Positions 1 to 6,149 of a DNA stretch of 6,149 nt are shown here, piece after piece. The stretch's first letter is position 1; every line of letters starts with the position of its first letter. Position numbers and translations under genes: made by a program. Below the pieces are notes generated by a model. It searched no databases, was not told the DNA's origin, and saw only the letters and a program-made list of their open reading frames with translations. This stretch comes from Pseudomonadota bacterium (lineage in GTDB: Bacteria > Pseudomonadota > Gammaproteobacteria > Xanthomonadales > Xanthomonadaceae). The stretch covers positions 1 to 6,149 of the forward strand of contig JAEXTE010000004.1 in assembly GCA_023453655.1 (NCBI GenBank), in the 5' to 3' direction.

Positions 1-617
1 TGGTCGAGACCATGTCGGCGATCACCGAATCGTCCAACCGCATCGGCGACATCATCGGGGTGATCGACGGCATCGCCTTCCAGACCAACATCCTGGCGCT
101 CAACGCCGCGGTGGAAGCCGCGCGCGCAGGCGAGCAGGGCCGCGGCTGCGCGGTGGTGGCGGCCGAGGTGCGCTCGCTGGCGCAGCGTTCGGCCGGTGCG
201 GCCAAGGAGATCAAGCAGCTGATCACGGATTCGACCGACAAGGTGCGCCACGGCAACGAGCTGGTCGGCGAGGCCGGCCGCACCATGGGCGAGATCGTGA
301 CCAACGCGCGCAAGGTGACCGACATCATCGCCGACATCTCGGCCGCCTCGCAGGAGCAGAGCGCGGGCATCGAGCAGATCAACCAGGCCATCACCCAGAT
401 GGACGAGGGCACGCAGCAGAACGCGGCCCTGGTCGAGGAAGCCACGGCGGCTGCGCGCAGCATGGAGCAGCAGGCCGGCGAACTGGTTCGGCACGTGGCC
501 GTGTTCGCGACCCTCAGTGCACCCGCCGCAGCACCGGCCGCGGCGCCTGCCTCGCCACGTCCCGCGCGCCGCCCCCGCCACGACCCGCGGGGGACGCAGG
601 TCGCGACCTCGGCCTGA
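1..617 (+). CDS. Methyl-accepting chemotaxis protein, C-terminal part (5' end outside window)
   Basis: This is the cytoplasmic signalling end of a chemoreceptor, which controls the CheA kinase through CheW at polar arrays. The reading frame is open from the left edge (first full codon at 3) to TGA at 615-617, so the sensor, membrane and HAMP parts lie upstream. The hairpin tip is clear: [20 protein letters not shown], then RAGEQGRG. From the tip to the second methylation helix the sequence aligns without gaps to my recollection of E. coli Tsr, which indicates the 36H length class. [10 protein letters not shown] (about 427-456) fits the consensus for a methylated Glu pair, a likely CheR/CheB target. 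Oddity: codon 147-149 is TGC (Cys), where nearly all receptors have Phe in the GRGFAVVA motif. The last ~35 residues are an Ala/Pro/Arg-rich tail ending in VATSA, with no xWxxF CheR/CheB docking pentapeptide. The family call is very secure; the ligand cannot be known from this part. Confidence 0.96.
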   Translation, partial: VETMSAITESSNRIGDIIGVIDGIAFQTNILALNAAVEAARAGEQGRGCAVVAAEVRSLAQRSAGAAKEIKQLITDSTDKVRHGNELVGEAGRTMGEIVTNARKVTDIIADISAASQEQSAGIEQINQAITQMDEGTQQNAALVEEATAAARSMEQQAGELVRHVAVFATLSAPAAAPAAAPASPRPARRPRHDPRGTQVATSA

Positions 618-659
618 TTCCCGCCGACACCCACCTTCCGCACCCCACGGACGATCCGC

Positions 660-2885
660 ATGCCCTTCGCAGACCGCGCCCCCGCACGGACATGGACGCC
701 TGCCGACACCGGCACGCCTGCACGCCAGCCCAGCACCGGCCAACCGCCCATCGCCCCCGGTGGCGCCGGCTTCGACGCGGTGCTGGCGGTGGCGGCCGGG
801 CTGCTCGACTGCGCCAGCGCCCTGCTCTGGACCATGGAAGACGGCGGGCTGCGCCTGGCCGCCAGCCATGGCCTGCCCGCGCCGCACGCATGGACCGGCA
901 GCCTGCTGCCCACCCTCGTCGACGCCTCGCGCCCGGTCGTGGCGATCGCCGATGCCGCCGCCGACCCGCAGCTGTCGGGCGATCCGCTGGTGACGACCGG
1001 CGCCGGCCTTCGCTTCCTGGTCGCCACCGTGCTGTTCGGTCCGGCCGGTGAGCTGCTCGGGGTGCTGGCCGCCGGCGATCCGCGCCCGCGCACCGAAGCG
1101 GCCGACGCGCTGGCCGGCCGACTCGCCCCGCTGGCGACGCTGGCCACGCGCCAGTTCGGCGGCGACCTGCTGGCGCGCTGCCGCCAGGTCGCCGAAGCCG
1201 GTTTCAGCGCGGTGATCCTGGTCGACGAGCAGGGCGAGACGCTGTTCGCCAACACCGCCGCGCGCGAGCTGTTCGGCCCGGTCGCTTCGCGCGGCCAGAT
1301 GCTGGACCAGCTGGTACCGGCCGCGCTGCAGCTCGAACCCGAGGCGGTCTCCGCCTGGCTGCTTGCGCCGGCCGGTCCCTCCGGCAGCCTGCGCAGCCTG
1401 CGCGAGCTGCGCATCCGCGATTCGCTGGGCGAGCTGCGCACGGTGCAGGCCGCCCGCTGCGCCTGGCACGACGGCAACACCCGCGGCACCGTGCTGGTGC
1501 TGCGTGATGCCGGCGACGGCGCGCCGCGGCGCGAGCCCCGCTCCGGGCGGCGCGATGCACTGACCGGCCTGCCCAACCGCGAGGCCCTGTTCGCGACCGT
1601 GGACAGCCTGCGCGGCCGCGGCACGCGGCTCGGCGTGGCCCTGCTGGGCCTGGACAACTTCCGCGCCGTCAACGAGGCCCTCGGCCACGTCATCGGCGAT
1701 ACCGTGCTGCAGGTGGTGGCCTCGCGGCTGATGGCGTGGCTGCCGGGCGATGCGCACCTGGCGCGTTTCGGCAGCGACGAGTTCGTGATCCTGTTCCCGG
1801 CCGCCGGCGACAACGCGGCAATCGAGCAGCAGCTGCAGTCGCTGCTGCGCGAGATCGCGCGCCCCTGCGAGATCGAACACCAGCGCGTGCACGTGGAAGC
1901 CTGCATCGGCGTCGCGTTCGACGATGCCACCGGCGGACACGCCGCCGCCTACGAGGACTGCGGCAGCAGCGGCCTGCTTGCGCTCGCCGCCCTGGCCCTG
2001 CGCCATGCCAAGCGCGGCGGCAGCATGCAGCTGCGCCACTTCTCGCCGGCGATGCGCGAGGAGGCGGTCGACCGCCGCCAGCTCGACCTCGAGCTGCGCC
2101 GCGCGTTCCGCGACGGCGAATTCGAGCTGCACTACCAGCCGCAGATCGACCTGGCCACCGGCCTGCCCTCGGGTGCCGAGGCGCTGCTGCGCTGGCGCCA
2201 CCCCGAGCGCGGGCTGCTGATGCCGGGCGCCTTCATCGATGCGCTGGGCCGCAGCGCGATCGCGCCGCAGGTCGGCACCTGGATCCTGCAGCAGGCCTGT
2301 CACGACGCGTCGCGCTGGCCGCTGGTGGAGGGCCGCCCGCTCAAGGTCGGCGTCAACCTGTTCCCGGCCCAGTTCAACGACGACGCGCTGGTCGCCAAGA
2401 TCGACGCCGCGCTGGCCGCCAGCGGCCTGCCGCCCGAGCAGCTGGAGATCGAACTCACCGAGACCGTCGCGCTGCGCGACGACGGCGTCGCCGAACGCAC
2501 CCTGCTGCAGCTGCGCAGCCGCGGCATCCGGGTGTCCTACGACGACTTCGGCACCGGCCATGCCTCGCTGTCGATGCTGCACCGGCTGCCGGTGGACCGG
2601 GTCAAGATCGACCGCTCGTTCGTGCGCGACCTGGTCGGCAACCGCGGCGACAAGGCCATCGTCCGCTCGATCACCCTGATCGCACGCAATTTCGACATGG
2701 AGGTGATCGCCGAGGGCGTGGAGACACGCGACCAGGCGATCCTGCTGCGCGAGTTCGGCTGCCAGGAGGTCCAAGGCTTCCTGTATTCGCAGGCGCTGGC
2801 CCAGCACGTGTTCCAGCACTGGGTGCAGCGCCAGCTCGCCTCGCGCGACGACGCCACCATGGTGCTGGAGCACGACCATGCGTGA
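660..2885 (+). CDS. GAF-PAS-GGDEF-EAL protein, predicted c-di-GMP phosphodiesterase
   Basis: Predicted cytoplasmic enzyme of 741 residues that hydrolyses c-di-GMP to pGpG. Domains in order: a Pro-rich start (1-37), a GAF sensor (about 38-166, with AASHGLP and a DP-L-T-G-RF pattern), a PAS fold (about 172-285), GGDEF (about 295-465) and EAL (about 485-735). No membrane segment is seen. The EAL domain keeps the expected catalytic set: E507 (EALLRW), N566, E598 and E601 (ELTET), D628-D629 (DDFGTG), K649, E685 (EGVET) and Q705. The GGDEF domain looks catalytically dead: the motif reads GSDEF (371-375), the usual metal-binding Asp of DxDxF is G330, and no RxxD inhibitory site precedes it. The guanine-contacting Asn (VNE) and GHxxGD Asp remain, so GTP binding is possible. 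The ATG at 660 is the first start after the previous stop; its ribosome site is weak (at most GGA at 649-651). The stop overlaps cheR by 8 bp. What the GAF and PAS domains bind is unknown. Confidence 0.93.
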   Translation: MPFADRAPARTWTPADTGTPARQPSTGQPPIAPGGAGFDAVLAVAAGLLDCASALLWTMEDGGLRLAASHGLPAPHAWTGSLLPTLVDASRPVVAIADAAADPQLSGDPLVTTGAGLRFLVATVLFGPAGELLGVLAAGDPRPRTEAADALAGRLAPLATLATRQFGGDLLARCRQVAEAGFSAVILVDEQGETLFANTAARELFGPVASRGQMLDQLVPAALQLEPEAVSAWLLAPAGPSGSLRSLRELRIRDSLGELRTVQAARCAWHDGNTRGTVLVLRDAGDGAPRREPRSGRRDALTGLPNREALFATVDSLRGRGTRLGVALLGLDNFRAVNEALGHVIGDTVLQVVASRLMAWLPGDAHLARFGSDEFVILFPAAGDNAAIEQQLQSLLREIARPCEIEHQRVHVEACIGVAFDDATGGHAAAYEDCGSSGLLALAALALRHAKRGGSMQLRHFSPAMREEAVDRRQLDLELRRAFRDGEFELHYQPQIDLATGLPSGAEALLRWRHPERGLLMPGAFIDALGRSAIAPQVGTWILQQACHDASRWPLVEGRPLKVGVNLFPAQFNDDALVAKIDAALAASGLPPEQLEIELTETVALRDDGVAERTLLQLRSRGIRVSYDDFGTGHASLSMLHRLPVDRVKIDRSFVRDLVGNRGDKAIVRSITLIARNFDMEVIAEGVETRDQAILLREFGCQEVQGFLYSQALAQHVFQHWVQRQLASRDDATMVLEHDHA
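2867..2870 (+). promoter_or_regulatory. Ribosome binding site for cheR, inside the upstream gene
   Basis: GGAG lies 7 bases before the ATG at 2878 and within the last codons of the phosphodiesterase gene. It supports that ATG as the cheR start. Together with the 8-bp overlap (ATGCGTGA, 2878-2885) it suggests translational coupling of the two genes. Confidence 0.7.
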
Positions 2886-3744
2886 TCAGGTGCGCGACCA
2901 GGCGGTTGAGGAGCGCCCGTTCGCATTCGACGAACGCGACTTCCGGCGCGTGTGCCGCATGATCCACGCCCGCGCCGGCATCCACCTCGGCGCGCACAAG
3001 CGCGACATGGTCTACAGCCGCCTGGCGCGGCGCCTGCGCGCACGCGGTTTCGAGCAGTTCAGCGACTACCTGGACATGGTGGAGGACGCGGATGCCGGCG
3101 AAGACCAGCATTTCATCAACGCCCTGACCACCAACCTGACCTCGTTCTTCCGCGAGGCGCACCACTTCCCGCTGCTGGCCGCGCAGCTGCAGGCGGCGCC
3201 GAGCAGCGGCCAGCCGCTCCGCATCTGGTGCTGCGCCGCGTCCACCGGCGAGGAGCCGTGGTCGCTGGCCATCACCGCGTGCGAGGCCTTCGGCACGCTG
3301 ACGCCGCCGGTGCGCATCCTCGCCACCGACATCGACACCGCCGTGCTGCAGTCGGCCATGCGCGGGGTGTATCCGCTCGAGCGCATCGAATCGATCGACA
3401 TCGAGCGCAAGCGCCGCTTCTTCCAGCGCGGCAGCGGCGCCAACGCCGGCCAGTGCCGGGTGCGCCCGGAACTGCGCGCGCTGGTGGAGTTCCGCCCGCT
3501 CAACCTGCTCGACGCCGACTACGGCCTCAAGCCCGGCAGCCTGCTCGCGGTGTTCTGCCGCAACGTGATGATCTATTTCGACAAGCCGACCCAGTACGCG
3601 GTGCTGCAGCGGATCGCGCCGCTGCTGTCGCCGGACGGGCGGATGTACGCCGGCCATTCGGAGAGCTTCAACCACGCCGCCGACCTGGTCGCGCCCTGCG
3701 GCCGCACCGTCTACCGGGCCGTCGCCCGCACGGGTGGCGCGTGA
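2878..3744 (+). CDS. cheR: Chemoreceptor glutamate methyltransferase CheR
   Basis: CheR transfers a methyl group from S-adenosylmethionine to receptor glutamates, driving adaptation. At 288 residues it has normal family length. The N-terminal helical domain (about 14-80) is followed by [13 protein letters not shown], whose R92 corresponds to the Arg implicated in catalysis in Salmonella CheR (R98). The SAM-binding segment is [13 protein letters not shown] (S122-T-G-E-E), followed by ILATDID, and later CRNVMIYFD (Y233). The beta-subdomain loop [16 protein letters not shown] (184-199) has the same length and glycine pattern as recalled E. coli CheR, the type that docks on a receptor C-terminal pentapeptide. 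Oddity: residues before FCRN read GSLLAV (L222-L223), where relatives usually have Phe-Asp. The start is fixed by GGAG 7 bases upstream. The gene overlaps the phosphodiesterase gene by 8 bp and cheD by 4 bp. Confidence 0.97.
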   Translation: MRDQVRDQAVEERPFAFDERDFRRVCRMIHARAGIHLGAHKRDMVYSRLARRLRARGFEQFSDYLDMVEDADAGEDQHFINALTTNLTSFFREAHHFPLLAAQLQAAPSSGQPLRIWCCAASTGEEPWSLAITACEAFGTLTPPVRILATDIDTAVLQSAMRGVYPLERIESIDIERKRRFFQRGSGANAGQCRVRPELRALVEFRPLNLLDADYGLKPGSLLAVFCRNVMIYFDKPTQYAVLQRIAPLLSPDGRMYAGHSESFNHAADLVAPCGRTVYRAVARTGGA

Positions 3745-4331
3745 ACAGTGCCGTCATCGCCCCGCCCGCCGGCAGCTACTACGACGCCACGCTGAAGACG
3801 CACGCGATCCGCATCCTGCCCGCGGACTACCTGGCCACAGACCAGCCGGTGGCGCTGGTCACCCTGCTGGGCTCCTGCGTGGCCGCCTGCCTCTACGACC
3901 CCGCGCTGGGCCTGGGCGGGATGAACCATTTCATGCTCCCCGGCGGCGACGTCAACGACGCCAGCTCGGCGCGCTACGGGGTCAACGCCATGGAGCTGCT
4001 GATCAACGACATGCTCAAGCGCGGCGCCCGGCGCCAGCGCCTGCTGGCCAAGGTGTTCGGCGGCGGCAACGTGCTGAGCGGATTCCACAGCGATCCGATC
4101 GGCACCCGCAACGCCGGCTTCGTGGTCGACTACCTGCGCGCGGAGAACATCCGCGTGGTCGCCAGCGACCTGGGCGACAACCAGGCGCGCAAGGTGTGCT
4201 TCTTCGTCCAGACCGGGCGCAGCCTGGTCAAGCGCCTGCCGGCCACGCGCGACGAGGTGGTCGACGCCGAGCGCGCGCTGTACGGCCGCCTGGCGCGCAC
4301 GCCGGCCGCCGGGTCCGTCGAGCTGTTCTGA
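3741..4331 (+). CDS. cheD: Chemoreceptor glutamine deamidase CheD
   Basis: CheD deamidates specific receptor glutamines to methylatable glutamates; in some bacteria it also works with the CheC phosphatase, but no CheC is present here. The chosen start is GTG 3741, sharing GTGA with the cheR stop. It gives 196 residues with the usual short N-terminal lead ([14 protein letters not shown]). No better in-frame start lies between the upstream region and the conserved core, and the ribosome site is weak (GGTGG at 3733-3737, very close). The catalytic Cys is C46 in [14 protein letters not shown] and the catalytic His is H63 in GGMNHFMLP. Their 17-residue spacing matches C27 and H44 of Thermotoga maritima CheD. 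Further family signatures are [27 protein letters not shown] and [11 protein letters not shown]. The 4-bp overlap implies coupling to cheR, and cheB follows after 2 bp. Identification is very secure; the exact start is slightly less so. Confidence 0.95.
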   Translation: MNSAVIAPPAGSYYDATLKTHAIRILPADYLATDQPVALVTLLGSCVAACLYDPALGLGGMNHFMLPGGDVNDASSARYGVNAMELLINDMLKRGARRQRLLAKVFGGGNVLSGFHSDPIGTRNAGFVVDYLRAENIRVVASDLGDNQARKVCFFVQTGRSLVKRLPATRDEVVDAERALYGRLARTPAAGSVELF

Positions 4332-4333
4332 CC

Positions 4334-5371
4334 ATGGCCACGCGACCTGTCCGCGTCCTGGTAGTGGACGATTCGGCGCTCGTGCGCGCGCTGATGACCG
4401 AACTGCTCGGGGCCGACCCTGGCATCGAGGTGGTCGGCACCGCGGCCGATCCCTACATCGCCCGCGAGAAGATCAAGCAGCTGGCGCCCGACGTGCTGAC
4501 CCTGGACGTCGAGATGCCGCGCATGGATGGCCTGACCTTCCTGCGCAACCTGATGCGGCTGCGGCCGATGCCGGTGCTGATGGTGTCCTCGCTCACGGAG
4601 GCCGGGGCCACGGTGACGCTGGAGGCGCTGGCGCTGGGCGCGGTGGATTTCGTGGCCAAGCCGCGCATCGACGTGGCGCGCGGCCTGGCCGAGTACGGCG
4701 CGGTGCTGGTGGAGAAGGTCAAGCAGGCCGCGCGCGCGCGCGTGGCGCGCATCGCGACGCCGTCGAGCCGCAGCGAGGGTCCGATCGGGTACCGCACCAC
4801 CGAACGCCTGCTGGCGATCGGCGCTTCCACCGGCGGTACCGAGGCGATCCGCGAGGTGCTGGAGCAGATGCCGGCCGATGCTCCGGCCATGGTCATCGTC
4901 CAGCACATCCCGGCCGCGTTCAGCGGCGCGTTCGCCGAACGGCTCGACCGGCACAGCCGCATGACGGTGGTCGAGGCCACCGACCGCCAACAGCTGCTGG
5001 CCGGCCACGCCTACGTCGCGCCCGGCGGCCGCCACCTGCGCGTGGTGCGCAGCGGCGCGCGCTGGATGTGCCGGCTGGGCGAGGACGACCCGGTGCGCCG
5101 CCACCGCCCCAGCGTCGACGTGCTGTTCCAGTCGGTGGCCGAGCACGCCGGCCGCAATGCCAGCGCCGCCCTGCTCACCGGCATGGGCGACGACGGCGCC
5201 GAGGGCCTGCTGGCGCTGCGCCGCGCCGGCGCGCACACCATCGCCCAGGACGAGGCCACGAGCGTGGTCTGGGGCATGCCCGGGGCGGCGGTCGCCAACG
5301 GCGCCGCCCAGGACGTGGTGGCGCTGGAGCAGGTGGCGCAGCGCCTGCTCGCGCTGTCGCGCGGCAGCTAA
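4334..5371 (+). CDS. cheB: Chemotaxis response regulator, receptor methylesterase/deamidase CheB
   Basis: CheB removes receptor methyl groups, and deamidates receptor glutamines in enterics, after phosphorylation by CheA; this provides feedback in adaptation. The product has 345 residues. The receiver domain is about 5-125, with acidic pair D12-D13, phosphoacceptor D58 ([11 protein letters not shown]), the switch Ser in MVSS and Lys in FVAKP. A linker of about 25 residues rich in Ala and Arg leads to the esterase domain (about 155-340). The catalytic triad is complete: S165 (GASTGG), H191 (QHIP) and D287 (GMGDDGAEG), each one residue off Salmonella S164/H190/D286. The ATG at 4334 starts 2 bp after the cheD stop; only a weak GAG (4320-4322) precedes it, so translation may depend on coupling to cheD. 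No pentapeptide-binding feature could be judged by eye. It is the last gene before a 61-bp gap. Confidence 0.97.
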   Translation: MATRPVRVLVVDDSALVRALMTELLGADPGIEVVGTAADPYIAREKIKQLAPDVLTLDVEMPRMDGLTFLRNLMRLRPMPVLMVSSLTEAGATVTLEALALGAVDFVAKPRIDVARGLAEYGAVLVEKVKQAARARVARIATPSSRSEGPIGYRTTERLLAIGASTGGTEAIREVLEQMPADAPAMVIVQHIPAAFSGAFAERLDRHSRMTVVEATDRQQLLAGHAYVAPGGRHLRVVRSGARWMCRLGEDDPVRRHRPSVDVLFQSVAEHAGRNASAALLTGMGDDGAEGLLALRRAGAHTIAQDEATSVVWGMPGAAVANGAAQDVVALEQVAQRLLALSRGS

Positions 5372-5375
5372 AGCA

Positions 5376-5396
5376 GGACGGCCCGCTGCCGTTACC
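5376..5396 (+). terminator. Hairpin after cheB, possible weak terminator
   Basis: Directly after the cheB stop, ACGGC (5378-5382) can pair with GCCGT (5388-5392) around a 5-base loop, extended by GG/CC (5376-5377 with 5395-5396) across a 2-base bulge. Only TT follows, so this is a poor intrinsic terminator; it might instead stabilise the 3' end of the cheRDB message. The 3' arm can alternatively pair further downstream (TGCCG 5387-5391 with CGGCA 5412-5416). Such short stems arise easily in GC-rich DNA. Confidence 0.25.
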
Positions 5397-5425
5397 TAGG
5401 AAGACCGTTTTCGGCACTCAAGCTC

Positions 5426-5429
5426 GGGA
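5426..5429 (+). promoter_or_regulatory. Possible ribosome binding site for the second receptor gene
   Basis: GGGA precedes two adjacent ATG codons at 5433 and 5436, leaving 3 and 6 bases of spacing respectively. The spacing favours 5436 as the true start, one residue shorter than the longest reading. The match is weak, so this is tentative. Confidence 0.4.
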
Positions 5430-5432
5430 CAG

Positions 5433-6149
5433 ATGATGGATTCGCGCGTACTGCTTCGCCTGGCACCCCCCCTGGTGCTCACCCTGGTCCTCGTGCTGTC
5501 CCAGGCACTCGACCTCGCTCCCGCCGTCCGCTGGGGCGCGCTGGCGGCCATGACCCTGGCCTGGCTCGGCTTCGCCTGGACCGTGCTGCGTCCCGGCGCA
5601 GGCGACTCGGCCGCACTGCGCGAACAGAGCCGGCTGCTGGAGGAACTGCGCAACTTCATCGGCGCCGAAGTCGAAGGCTCGCGCGGCGAGATCGAACGCA
5701 CCCGCGAGCTGATCCGCGAATCGGTCGCCAAGCTGGGCACGAGCTTCGACGCGGTCAACCGCCGCTCGCGCCAGCAGAGCGAAGTGGCCTCGCGCATCCT
5801 CGACCGCCGCCAGGACGGCGACGGCAGCGGCTCGGACGTGCACCGTTTCGCGGTGCAGGCCAGCCAGCAGATGGAGCAGCTGGTGGAAGCGCTGGAAGCG
5901 GTCAGCGGCCAGAGCGGCGCCACCGTGACCCACATCGACGCCATGGCCGAGCACCTGGACGGCATCTTCTCCCTGCTCGAGGACGTGAAGTCGATCGCCG
6001 ACCAGACCAACCTGCTCGCGCTCAACGCCGCGATCGAGGCCGCGCGCGCCGGCGAGGCCGGCCGCGGCTTCGCGGTGGTCGCCGACGAGGTGCGCAACCT
6101 GTCCGAGCGCTCCACCGCCTTCAACGAGCAGATCCGCAAGCTCGCCCAC
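5433..6149 (+). CDS. Methyl-accepting chemotaxis-like protein with minimal membrane anchor, N-terminal part (runs off right edge)
   Basis: The frame is open for 239 codons from ATG 5433 (or 5436) to the window edge, with no stop. Residues about 7-26 and 34-52 are two hydrophobic membrane helices separated by only about seven polar or mixed residues, so there is essentially no periplasmic ligand domain. R5 and R9 before the first helix and R53 after the second fit both ends being cytoplasmic. Residues 58-125 are charged and helical, probably coiled coil, then comes a Gly/Ser/Asp-rich break (DGDGSGSD, 128-135). A helix leads to the canonical receptor tip: [20 protein letters not shown], then [20 protein letters not shown], with the conserved Phe at 213. 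I see no HAMP domain. The tip flank ([11 protein letters not shown]) differs from the Tsr-like receptor at the left edge, so it belongs to another length class, undeterminable because the C-terminal half is missing. It may sense cytoplasmic or membrane state; CheR/CheD/CheB are likely modifiers. Confidence 0.9.
   Translation, partial: MMDSRVLLRLAPPLVLTLVLVLSQALDLAPAVRWGALAAMTLAWLGFAWTVLRPGAGDSAALREQSRLLEELRNFIGAEVEGSRGEIERTRELIRESVAKLGTSFDAVNRRSRQQSEVASRILDRRQDGDGSGSDVHRFAVQASQQMEQLVEALEAVSGQSGATVTHIDAMAEHLDGIFSLLEDVKSIADQTNLLALNAAIEAARAGEAGRGFAVVADEVRNLSERSTAFNEQIRKLAH

Noticed and set aside
120..460. Frameshift or degraded receptor as an explanation of the Cys at the tip
   Set aside because: The surrounding sequence aligns without gaps to Tsr-type receptors and the frame is intact, so it is a single substitution rather than decay.
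618..659. Promoter or ribosome site between the left-edge receptor gene and the phosphodiesterase gene
   Set aside because: The 42-base gap is C-rich with no -10/-35 pattern and no convincing Shine-Dalgarno; read-through from upstream seems more likely.
1736..2962. Open frame of 408 codons on the + strand inside the phosphodiesterase gene
   Set aside because: It is Arg/Ala/Pro-rich out-of-frame translation; the overlapping frame carries intact EAL catalytic residues.
2671..3675. Long antisense open frame across cheR (334 codons)
   Set aside because: It mirrors cheR in high-GC DNA, is rich in Ala/Arg/Gly/His/Gln with no family motif, and the sense strand encodes a fully conserved enzyme.
4130..5236. 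Long antisense open frame across cheB (368 codons)
   Set aside because: It is low-complexity in composition with no recognisable motif; third-position G/C bias belongs to cheB on the + strand.
5416..5430. Possible flagellar sigma-28 promoter (CTCAAG at 5417-5422) before the second receptor gene
   Set aside because: No GCCGAT-like -10 element at the needed spacing; it would fall inside the coding start.
5396..6149. Two antisense open frames of about 245 codons at the right edge
   Set aside because: They are shadows of the + strand receptor gene, whose frame encodes a textbook chemoreceptor tip.

Overview
The window looks like part of a chemotaxis (che) operon from a GC-rich gammaproteobacterium, most likely Xanthomonadaceae (Xanthomonas, Stenotrophomonas, Lysobacter, Luteimonas or a relative). 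This placement rests on roughly 70% GC by eye, strong G/C third-position codon use, the order receptor - GGDEF/EAL protein - cheR - cheD - cheB - receptor, and E. coli-like CheR and receptor tip sequences. It is inference; no database was searched.

Layout: all genes are on the + strand and tightly packed. 1-617 is the 3' end of a Tsr-like receptor gene (36H-type signalling domain). 660-2885 encodes a 741-residue GAF-PAS-GGDEF-EAL protein, predicted to be a c-di-GMP phosphodiesterase with a degenerate cyclase domain. 2878-3744 is cheR, overlapping the previous gene by 8 bp. 3741-4331 is cheD, starting at GTG inside a 4-bp GTGA overlap with cheR. 4334-5371 is cheB, 2 bp downstream. After a 61-bp gap with weak hairpin potential, 5433 to the right edge is the 5' part of a second, unusual receptor-like gene: two membrane segments, almost no periplasmic loop and no visible HAMP domain. 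The only non-coding stretches are 618-659 and 5372-5432. No RNA genes, mobile elements, CRISPR arrays or large repeats were seen.

How it works together: CheR methylates, CheB demethylates and deamidates, and CheD deamidates receptor glutamines, so cheR-cheD-cheB is a complete adaptation module flanked by two receptor genes. The phosphodiesterase gene is translationally tied to cheR, which suggests that c-di-GMP turnover is made together with receptor adaptation and could link second-messenger level to chemosensory gain or motility.

The window is mostly well-known families. The points worth a second look are a Phe-to-Cys change at the receptor tip switch position, a predicted dead but possibly GTP-sensing GGDEF domain, the phosphodiesterase-cheR coupling, the mismatch between an E. 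coli-type CheR docking loop and a receptor with no docking pentapeptide, and the minimal second receptor. None of these amounts to a clearly new system.
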